NCBI GenBank assembly: GCA_035771175.1
Contig: CM069612.1
Span: 27,572,987-27,636,986, forward strand
Direction of reading: 5' to 3'
DNA: 64,000 bases
Source of the DNA: Paratinospora sagittata
Taxonomy: Eukaryota > Streptophyta > Magnoliopsida > Ranunculales > Menispermaceae
Shown here: one piece after another, positions 47,652-64,000 of the stretch
Numbering within the stretch: position 1 is the stretch's first letter
How the letters are laid out: each line of letters begins with the position of its first letter
The notes under the pieces: model-generated
Databases searched by the model: none
Told to the model about the DNA's origin: nothing
The model's input: only the letters and a program-made list of their open reading frames with translations
Program-made: the position numbers and the translations under genes

Positions 47652-50281
47652 TCATCTTGGGGTAACATCAGAAATAGTAACTCCATTTACAGAAGTACTT
47701 GATGATGTTCCTGATTGAATGGCCCCTCTCCCAACAGAGAATGCAGGTTGAGTAGGTTGAGGAAGCTCTACCAATTCACTTCCAAGTGCCACAACCACAT
47801 ATGACATGGTTGGCCTATCAGCTGCATCTTTTTGAACACACAAGAGTCCAACATGAATACATCTTAATACCTCTTGTTCCGAGCTCGACTCGATTAACAG
47901 CGGATCCATGAAATCCAATTCTCTACCTTCATTCCATAGATTCCATGCCTGTGAGATATATGATCATTATTTTAATAAGCCTCATGAAACATATGTTAAG
48001 AAGAGTATGTTCATCAAGAAAGTAGGTAGACCTTACATATGAAAGGAGGCTTTGAGCTTGCCCTGTAAGGTAGAAACCATTACTTCTTTTCCCACTTAAA
48101 ATTTCAAGTAAGACCACTCCAAAGCTGAAGACATCAGACTTTATAGAGAAAAGCCCCTCCATAGCATACTCTGGAGCCATATATCCACTGTTTTCACAAT
48201 ATAAAATTTCAACTCAACGTTGTTGACATTGAAACATGGTTGGACTATAGGAAAAACTGGCATGAAACAAGGCAGAGAAAAAAAGTTCATATGGGATGAT
48301 AAGCAAAGAACATTCTTACTGTGTGCCCACAATTCTCCTAGTGTTGGCTTGTTTTTGATTTTCACCAAAAATCCTAGCCATGCCAAAGTCTGAAATCTTC
48401 GCGTTCATCTCATCATCTAACAAAACATTGTTAGGTTTGAGATCTCTATGGATGATCATAAGTCTAGAATCCTCGTGAAGATAAAGAAGCCCCCGAGCAA
48501 GTCCGTGGATAATGTTAAAACGAGTTTTCCAATCAAGTTCTGTGCATCTTGTTGGGTCTGCAAAAGAGAGCAGCTAGTTTAATAAATTAGGTCTCTAACC
48601 AACAACGATCACTCGAATCGAAAAAAAAAAAAAAAAAGAAGAAACCGAAATGTTAATTCGAGATTTGGTACCAAATAGAAACCAATCAAGGCTCCTGTTG
48701 GGCATGAACTCATAGATTAGTAGCTTTTCTTCTTCTTCTATACCATAGCCCAAGAGCCTTACAAGATTCCTATGTTGAAGCTTTGCTATTAGGATGACTT
48801 CATTTTTGAACTCCTCTAAACCTTGCCAAGATCTCCTTGAAAGCCTTTTCACTGCTACTTCCTTTCCATCAGGCATAACTCCCTGAAAAAAAATTCCATT
48901 AATTATTCCAACATTTTTCTTGTAAATCATTAATCCAAATGGAGAAATGCTAAACCAATGGTAATTAATTAAATTAGAAAGATTTGTTACCTTGTAAACG
49001 ATACCAAACCCACCTTGTCCAAGAATATTTGAATCAGAGAAATCATCCGTAGCAAGTTTTATAGTCACTAAATCGATCAAGGGAAGTTCCTGATTGTTCA
49101 TCTCATCGCCTCCTCCTGTACTCCTGGACGAGAAATTAGTCGCACTTGGAGCCACCAAATCATGTAATAAGGCCCGCTCGCTTTTCTCTTCATCTGAAAG
49201 AAACTAAATAAATTAGTACCAGTTTTCAAGAATCATTGAAGATGGCTACAATGTGTTGACATTTTACCTTTGTGATCTCTCTTCCTCTGCCTTCGGCAAT
49301 AGAAGCCGATGCCAATCAGGAATACACCTAGAGCCATTGATACACTAATGCCAATAGCAATCCTTGATATTCTTCCTTTCTTATCTGTTACAATAAATTC
49401 CACATTATATGCAATTCTAAATCAAGCCAATCAAGCCTAAGTAATTGCAGTTTTCTAGAGAAATCAAGGTAGATCAATATCTAATCTTGGAAGAAAATCC
49501 AATCTGAAACATAAAATTTCTTACCTTTCCCATCTGATGAGACTCTATAAAATGGATACAACTCAAATCTCATACTGCAACTGGGACTAAGAACAATTCC
49601 TGCTTTATATTTGGCACAACATCCAACAATATCACCTATGGTGTTTGTTAAGCATTCTCCACAACTGCCCGGAGTTATGTCCTTACTACACTGAGCAAGA
49701 CTATATATCTTGTTCTTCCCATTTATCCCAACTTCTCCAGTAGAAAACAAGCTCTTGGTATCAGAAGTTGCCTTACTAGAAACCATCATCAATAAACCCC
49801 TTAAAGCTTCTGTAAATTTGATTGGATCTGATATATCTTGAGCACTTTCATTCCAATTTGGATACTTCCCAATGTAAACCATCAAGGAGAAGAAGTTCTT
49901 ATACGAGTACCGAACTTCACAAACTTCGTAAAAGATCGTCGCTTCTTTTCCATGTGGGCAACCTTTTAGTATCCCTTCAGTTGCATTTTGAATGCAATTT
50001 TCACAAACCAATGATGTGATATCACCTCTACATAGACCAAGTCCATAAACTTGATCAGGGCTGTTGCCTATGGTGGTGTTGTAGTAACCTGTAGATGAAG
50101 TTTTAGAGGGAAGAGATTGAAGAAACTGTATGAGATTCAAATCAAAAGTGCTGTTTGATGTGTAATTAGAATCAACTGGGCAAATGGTGAAAAGGGGATC
50201 TGCTGCTATTCTAGTGCCATAAAGCATGACAAGGCACAAAAATAAAAAACATGAGGAGATTGAAACATTATTCCCAGTCAT
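47652..50281 (-). CDS. CRK-D: cysteine-rich receptor-like kinase, 657 aa
   Basis: Exons: 50281-49525, 49384-49268, 49193-48991, 48882-48672, 48557-48320, 48187-48037, 47948-47652; all GT-AG, 658 codons with stop. I chose the Met at 50281, directly before a signal peptide (about 1-27); an open frame upstream to 50467 contains other Mets but no signal-like start. DUF26 signatures C84/C93/C96 and C198/C207/C210. Membrane helix in exon 2 ([18 protein letters not shown]), then RRQRKR. Kinase: GQGGFG instead of GEGGFG, K371, HRD468 with [13 protein letters not shown]. The C-terminus ends VTISDVTPR, similar to CRK-G (VTITNMTPR). Expected membrane receptor kinase; ligand unknown. Confidence 0.9.
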
Positions 50282-51489
50282 CCTTAATTGAAGAGACACA
50301 TTTCCTAGCAGCCTTAGAATCATTAAGGAAAAAGGAGAGAGAGCAGAATAAAAGAAGAAAGAAGAAGAAACTAAGTATTTTAGAAAGAGCACGTATTGAT
50401 CTTTCTGCAACATTTGCATAGTTTGACTTAATAAAAATATTGCAGTGGATGGTAGAATGTTATGCACCTCTTGATTTTTATAATTATTCTAATAATATGG
50501 GCATTGTTTTCTGTTAATAAGCTAAAAAAAGTTAGACTTTATTTGATACGTTTATGGGAACAGAACAGTGTATTTGACTTAAAAACTAGGTAAGACGGCT
50601 TGCTTTTGGTTCCCACAAATTTATGCAAAAAGTTATAAAAAGGAAAAAAAAAAAAAAGATATGAAAAAGGTGATTTATTGTTTGAGAAAAGTTATTAATT
50701 ATAAAGTCATATGAAATAACTTGGTCTGATTTTGTTTTTTATATAAATAATTGATTGATGGACACAGAAAAGGCAGTTAATTGGATCTGTATATGCAGAC
50801 AGATATTAAAAATGGCTAAATACAAATGATGTTGAAAAGGGTACATAACTATGGCTGTTTCTAAAAAAAATATGTGATTGTCAGGGAAATGACCAAGTTG
50901 GTGTGGTCACATTTTTCGTTAATTATATATTTATTAGTACCGGTAGTGACATAAATTAAAAGATATTTTGAAGGTTATCCGCAATCAAAGTTCTTTTCGA
51001 CGACTTAGTATCTTATATTATGTTATTTCTAGACTTAAGGATGAAGAACATGTGTGCTAATAAATCAATTGGCTAAAGGATATTGAATGATCTCATCTCC
51101 TTCTACTATAATTCTCTCTTACCCTCTTCTTATTGTCAAAATTATTATATTATTAACTGTAGTAATATCCTCATTTTTCAATGAATTAAATTCAAAGGTT
51201 GCTCAATGTTTAAGGGTGGTTGCTAGCAGAACCATTGACCATAGGCTTAGAGAGAGCAGACAAAAATTTAGTTTTTCCATATGGTATGTCACTGGAAATA
51301 TGATTAATTAAACATCGATTTACTCAGCAAATCACATGCACTCCTATTCTCCATTGCTCTCAATTGGCAAACTATCCCTTGTTTTTGAAATGTTCTTTGC
51401 ATTGACCTTAAACCAAAGACATTTACAAAACTAACATTTTTTTATTTTTATTTTTGGAGAAGATACAACCCAGTTTAAAATTGTCCTTC
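50282..51489. other. CRK-D upstream region, no other gene
   Basis: Probable 5' UTR and promoter of CRK-D. A purine-rich stretch at about 50320-50375 would be a CT-rich leader on the minus strand. The remainder is AT-rich and I recognise no feature. Confidence 0.4.
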
Positions 51490-51745
51490 CATGGAGTATC
51501 CGACCTATTCTAAACCGATTAACCCCCGTACCAATGAGAGGCCACAAGATCACCACCATGAGTACAAGTGTCAGCCATGTTTGCTAATCGGTGTATGGTG
51601 TTTAGGTGCGATACTTCCTCTTTTTGGGACCTACGGGGTGCCGCTTTACCATGTATTTATTAATCTTCTCGCTTTGCTTTGACTCAAACTTGCGACCTTC
51701 ACCTTCTATAGTCGTGTGATGACCACTGTGCCAACTGCCCGTTGG
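51490..51745 (-). mobile_element. SINE-like element with tRNA-type promoter boxes
   Basis: The minus strand near 51742-51680 reads TTGGCACAGTGGTCA (A-box-like) and, about 35 bp on, GGTCGCAAGTTTGAGTC (B-box-like), the layout of a tRNA-derived SINE head. The body extends left to roughly 51490. Ends and target duplication not defined. Confidence 0.4.
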
Positions 51746-51949
51746 GAACTCTGTCCATTCAAACACTCAAGACTTGTGAGTCAAAGAAACAAGACAAAAG
51801 TGGCAGCCCCAACCATTAATAAAAGGGGAACAATGGCTTGAAGCGACAATAAGGCCCAATAAGGCTACAACTACTTCTTACCTCTCCAGAGATAAAGACA
51901 CTCGAACCTTGACCTCGATGAGGTAGGTAGATTCCACAACCACTCAAAC

Positions 51950-52690
51950 TCGATCTTTGACCTCTGGTCACTTCACCTGTAAGTCTTTTTTCTAGTTCTT
52001 AATCGATGACCCTTCTTTCCCCTCATTTCCTATGCCAATTTGATTTGGGAAGCTCATTTTCCATCAAAGGTTAAAATTTTCCTGTCGATAATAAGCTTAA
52101 CATGGGTGACAAGTTTCAAAGGAGACTACCTTTTACTTATTTGGTTCCTCACTGTTGTCCGTTGTGTGTTAATAGTGCAGATGACACGATTAATCTTTTC
52201 TTTATATGCCCCTTTTTCTTGAAGATATGAGGTGAATGGCGGACTACAATTAGGGACAGATTTTCCCCCTCAATGAATTATGAGGAATCTTTATCGCTTA
52301 CTCACATTCGAGGGCTTAATGGTAGTCAAGTCAAAATCATGAGATCGGCGAATCTTGCAACTTTATGAATGATTTGGGTGGAGAGCAATCATCGTATTTT
52401 TTACGGAATCTCAAGAAGCGGGGAGGATGTGGGGAATGATGCTTTGCTTCTTGCAAGTTCTTGGGTAGTAGTGGCTTTTAAAATCAATGGGACTTCTCCA
52501 TTAATGATTGGACTAGGCAATGGGGAGAACGATTGTATCGAGTTGTTCTCCTTTGTGGTGTTTGGCTTATAGCACTGTTTTGTGTCTGTTTTTGTTTGAG
52601 TGCTGCTGGTGCTCCATAGGGCTGTGGAACAATTTTTATGCTTATTATTAATACAACTGTTTGTTTACTCTCAAAATAAAAAATAAAAAA
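51950..52690 (+). mobile_element. LINE-3 fragment: zf-RVT and tail
   Basis: Plus-strand translation with LIWEAHFPSKVKIFL (start of zf-RVT, about 52037), a metal-binding stretch near 52150 broken by frameshift, and MIWVESNHRIFYG (about 52369). It ends in an A-rich tract at 52672-52690. 5'-truncated and dead. Confidence 0.65.
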
Positions 52691-52885
52691 ATATCAAGCT
52701 TATCAATAATGCTCTAACTAAATTTGTTATTCCAAATGCATAAGCTTGAAGGAGAAAATTTACTATGCATATTTTCTTGGAAATCATGTAAAAATAGCAA
52801 TCACAAATTCTGAGATTTAGACATTTTTGTGATCGAGGACACCCTTACAACACTCTGATTTACAAGGCAATTCCATTGTACCTAC

Positions 52886-55922
<3,037 letters not shown>

Positions 55923-56540
55923 GTTTGAGTGTGCAGATTCATGGGTCGATTTAATTAAGGTTCGCATGGAGAAATTGGCCATTAATGGATCTAAGAAGAG
56001 GTGGTGGCAGGATGCTTGTGGTCAAATCAGAAAGAGGAGATTAGTATATGAAACACAGTATTGTTATAAACGATGAGAACAGCATGAGTGGGCTTTCCTA
56101 GAAACTCATACATGTTTTACTAAATGTTAGTCAAGGAAGATTATTCTTTTTATTTTATTTGAAAAATGGAATTCTAATTATTTAATATTTCTTTCAAATA
56201 AAAAATAAAAATGGTAGTTGACGGTAATGACTACGACACATCAGACCTACACCTGAACGATGTAACCTAAGTAATGGTTCAACACTCACATAGGAAAAAT
56301 ACCCTCCCTTATATATATAGATATATAGCCTATTGAGGTTTGGACCCCAATTACTAAGGCAAGCCCCCTTTAAATAGTATTTTAATTAACTATCGTCTAA
56401 TCTGAAAATTGCACATAAAATAGACACTGCCCTTTTATTCTCCTTCATATTGTAATCCAGCATTTTAAATGTCGTTTTTTTATTTAATGTAACATATTAT
56501 AAAATGCTTGGTTCAAGTAATTTTGGCTAGGCTACGTAAA

Positions 56541-56572
<32 letters not shown>

Positions 56573-57500
56573 CTGATAATACAAAAATTAAATATATTGT
56601 TATACGTACTATTATAAGAAAAATACTTGAAAGAATTCGTGGCATGACCATTTTTGCCAAACTTTTAAAATTAACCCATTAAACTTATATTTATCATTTA
56701 TTTTAAAATTTAGTTACGCAACTATTATGGTAATTTACATAATTCTTCACTCCTTCCACTTCTCCTAATGTTAAGCTACTTTACGATCAATTTATCTTAT
56801 TATCTACCTTTAATAATTATAATATTTTACTATTTGTTAATCACCTTCTTTTTATTTATAAATAAAAGACATTTTTAGTAATTTAATACAAACAGTACTA
56901 ATAATATGCAAAAAAAATAATAATATAATCAATTATATATCTTTCATTTGAAATTATAATTAATAGAAAAACACATGCAACACATATGAACATAAGCTAA
57001 TATATATATATATAGTTTTGTCTAATTTGATAACACACAGTTTTGATAAGCATTACTCTTTCAAAATTTACCAATGGCTTGTTTGAGAACCGAGAAATTA
57101 CATTCCTTTTTCTTTAAAAATGATATATTTCCTCTTAAAACATTTTTGATAATGAGTACAATACATCCAAGCAAAGTTAAGAACGTATCGTTAAGACTAT
57201 ATCATGACTAAGTACAAAAATATATAGGCCCGCAGCCGATCGACACATACCCTAGAACCCAAAAAAACAAAATGGGACCAGGGGCTACTCTTTCCTTTTT
57301 TTGAGACAGTTATATTCCAGTTTTATACATTTAGTGTTCGATGTCAGACTAATTCATTAAGACCTATATGTACCAATCACGCATCAGTCTTGATAAATTG
57401 AAGAATTAAACTCGTCCATCCAAAAATCGAACTCCAACCTCTGCCTTAATTAACTAGAATATTTTAGCTAGAATATGTGGATTGGATGGCTAAGCCAGGA
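55923..57500. other. Intergenic, CRK-E upstream and psi-F downstream
   Basis: No gene seen. Contains the CRK-E promoter, a (TA)n tract at about 56544-56571, another short TA tract at 57001-57014, and otherwise AT-rich DNA. Confidence 0.45.
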
Positions 57501-57904
57501 TCATCTGGGTGAAGCACTTGAAATAGTTAGTTGATTAATAGAACAATTATATGTTTCAGCATTTGGAATTCGAGAGAGGTTCGATTGAGCAACCGGTCGA
57601 CCCACTGAAAATGCAGGCTGCTTGGGTTGGGGGAGGTTTATGGAGTGGCTTCCCAACATAAAAACCACGGCTGACATAGTGGGTCTATCTGCAGGGTCTT
57701 CTTGAACACACAGCAATCCTATGTGAATGCATTTCAGTACTTCATCAAAACTCACACGTGACTGATCATCATCTTCCATTAATAATGATGGATCCATTAG
57801 CTCCAACCCTTTGCTTTCACACCACAGCTTCCATGCCTGTAATTAATATATAGTTTGATGATGTTAATCTCTAGAGCTAGTACTTAATTAGTAGATGTTA
57901 CAAT

Positions 57905-58122
57905 GGCCTCTACAATATTTGTAAAAACACTTTTTTTAACAAGTGTTTCTCCAAAAAACACTTTTTAGAAAAATTAATTAATTGGTCTCACCCAGCTTTA
58001 CCGAAAACTAGAAAAAATGTTTTTCTAAAAAGTGTTTTTCTAAAAATCAGATGATGCTAAACACCTCTAAAAATATTTTCGGCCAAAAAGTATTTTGTAA
58101 AAGCTGTACCAAATGGGGGCCA
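57905..58122. mobile_element. MITE-like element in psi-F intron
   Basis: About 218 bp with ends GGCCTCTACA and AATGGGGGCC (imperfect inverted GGCC ends). Internal AAAGTGTTTTTCTAAAAA/AACACTTTTTAGAAAAA stretches fold back. It resembles hAT-type MITEs common in dicot introns. Target duplication not secure. Confidence 0.45.
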
Positions 58123-58734
58123 TACATTATTCACAAATTAGAAAGATTGAAGAAACTAATTACATAGGTAAGTAGGCTTAGAGCTGGATGTTCTGAAAGA
58201 TGGAAGCCATTATTCCTCATCCCACTTATGATCTCTAGCAAGATAACTCCGAAGCTGAAAACGTCTGATTTCACAGAAAATAGTCCTTGCATGGCATACT
58301 CTGGGGCCATATACCCGCTGCAAATTAACACACACAAATTAATTAGATAATAATCATAATATATAGTTTAACTTCTTCGTATGATGAATTAAAGCTTGAT
58401 TAAACTATCCTTTTGTCATCCTTGTATATCTTACTCTTGCAATTTACTTCTTTCAAAATGTTAAAAAAAAAAAAAATCAATAGCTTAATAAGTTGGATAT
58501 ACACATATATATATATATATATATAATTTACTTTTCTGTGAAAAATATGTCAAAGAGAAAATTAAATCAATCCAAGGGTATTATATATGTTGAAGACGAA
58601 AAATAAATGTAGTTAGAAATATTATATATATAGTAAACCGGTTTACTTACTAATGTATAATTAGGTTGATAGAGAAGCAATTAATACACACAATTAATTA
58701 ACTAAAGAAATGGAAGCATATACATCTTGTAATA

Positions 58735-58945
58735 TTTATAAATGAGAATTAATGTTAATCTAACTGCAAATTAAAAGTTGTAACTACATGTGTAATTATA
58801 TGTTTATATTCATTGAATTATTTATTACACACTTTAAGACGTGCGACATACTAATATCCAATGAATATATATACATGTATAGTTGCACGTACAGTTACAA
58901 TTTTTACAGTTAGATTAACATTTTTTTTTTTATAAATAACCTAAT
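58735..58945. mobile_element. Fold-back MITE in psi-F intron
   Basis: Two arms of about 85 bp in inverted orientation: TTTATAAATGAGAATTAATG (58735) mirrors the sequence ending ATAAATAAC at about 58940, sharing TGTTAATCTAACTG, GTTGTAACTACATG-like and ATATTCATTG blocks. A short loop lies near 58840. Non-coding. Confidence 0.65.
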
Positions 58946-59286
58946 ATTAACTCTAACCTATTGACTTTTTTGAAGACAATTATGTAACTGATATTAGTTA
59001 ATAAAGAACAAAAAATATAAAATGACGACGAAAAGATAAACTCAAATTTATACCTAAGCTGATATAGTAAATTAGTTTTCTCTTCATGATCTAAAGATGC
59101 GACAGTGTGTGGTAACTCTCAACATTAGCTAAGGTATGAATTTAAGTCTATTCTTTAGATTATTTTAGCAAAACTCTTGTGCTTAGTAAAAATGAGGGGT
59201 TTTTGTGTTTTACCTAGCTAGCAATAGTAAATTAAAGCAAATAGTAGCATATACTAAATTAAAATGAACAAGAATGCAACTTACTA

Positions 59287-59799
<513 letters not shown>

Positions 59800-60005
59800 A
59801 TTTGTTTTGTTTACTCTAAAAAAAAAATGGCATTATTAAGGAAACCAGGTAGACATCAAACATGATCCATTATGTTTAGGCCATCAAAATTGGGGCGTTC
59901 AAGGTAGGTTTGATCTGATCTCAAGATGTTTCATCTCAACAAACACTCTAAAGCCATGTTCCACATACAACAATATCAATCTTGACTTGAAATCAAATCG
60001 GTCCA

Positions 60006-63801
<3,796 letters not shown>

Positions 63802-63854
63802 CTTAGATGTATTTGCTAGCTAGAGATTGTACTTCATGATCAGTTTAATATGTT

Positions 63855-63861
63855 CTTTATA
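63855..63861 (-). promoter_or_regulatory. Possible TATA box of CRK-G
   Basis: Minus strand reads CTATAAAGA, with the TATAAAG core 54-60 bp upstream of the CRK-G start codon. This would imply a leader of only about 25 nt, so it is tentative. Confidence 0.35.
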
Positions 63862-63869
63862 GGGAAGTG

Positions 63870-63936
63870 ACAAGGTTTGAACCCACGACCGCAAAGCTTG
63901 ACTACCATACGTTAAACCATTGAGCCAAGGGGCTCA
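63870..63936 (-). repeat. tRNA-like SINE head upstream of CRK-G
   Basis: Minus strand: CCCCTTGGCTCAATGGTTTA (A-box-like) and, about 30 bp later, GTGGGTTCAAACC (B-box consensus). No acceptor-stem pairing or anticodon arm, so it is not a tRNA gene. Probably the 5' end of a SINE or another tRNA-derived repeat; the flanking body is not defined. Confidence 0.45.
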
Positions 63937-64000
63937 ACACCAATTGGGAGAGAATTATTTCTGCAAAGTGGGGACTAAAAATATGGGTCAATGTTGATAT

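Noticed and set aside
63870..63936. Possible tRNA gene (A and B boxes on minus)
   Set aside because: No acceptor-stem pairing, no anticodon loop and no CCA-adjacent discriminator pattern; better explained as a tRNA-derived SINE head.

Overview
This window is nuclear DNA of a flowering plant, most likely a eudicot and possibly a woody one. The evidence is GT-AG introns, AT-rich non-coding DNA, and plant-type Copia, Gypsy-like and LINE elements. The genes are cysteine-rich receptor-like kinases (CRKs; two DUF26/Gnk2 ectodomains, one membrane helix, one cytosolic kinase). The species cannot be read from the sequence.

Layout. (1) 1-25.3 kb is a transposon-dominated flank. A LINE (788-11095, minus) is split by a Copia element (1190-9784, TSD ATTTA), which is itself split by a 2.65-kb solo LTR (2492-5145, TSD CAAAT). 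Next come a probable long LTR (13.7-15.2 kb), a near-palindrome of about 1.9 kb (15.7-17.6 kb), a CRK exon scrap joined to a decayed Copia (18.2-21.7 kb), and duplicated or inverted copies of CRK upstream DNA. (2) 25.35-38.17 kb is CRK-A (plus). It is an intact 7-exon gene of 692 codons whose 9.5-kb first intron holds a solo LTR, a young Copia with identical LTRs and captured host-gene pieces, and a LINE carrying a Copia deletion derivative. (3) 38.9-63.8 kb is the CRK array: psi-B (minus), psi-B2 (plus), then CRK-C, CRK-D, CRK-E, psi-F and CRK-G, all minus.

I rebuilt five complete CRK models (A 692, C 672, D 657, E 659, G 649 aa). All have seven exons. Exons 4, 5 and 6 are 211, 238 and 151 nt in every one, and every model stays in frame with GT-AG borders, which strongly supports the boundaries. 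All five keep the VAIK-type lysine, HRD and DFG motifs. CRK-E lacks one of the three signature cysteines in its first DUF26 repeat. CRKs are plasma-membrane receptor kinases generally linked to pathogen, salicylate and oxidative-stress responses; that role is family knowledge, not shown here.

The strongest unusual feature is the Copia at 27445-33347. Between its primer-binding site and gag it carries a nearly complete DUF538-like coding region, an ABC-transporter nucleotide-binding piece, and 47 bp identical to exon 1 of CRK-A, the gene whose intron it occupies. Also notable are the palindrome, a tandemly duplicated convergent CRK pair whose inner copies decayed, and two related Copia insertions at almost the same codon of two LINEs.
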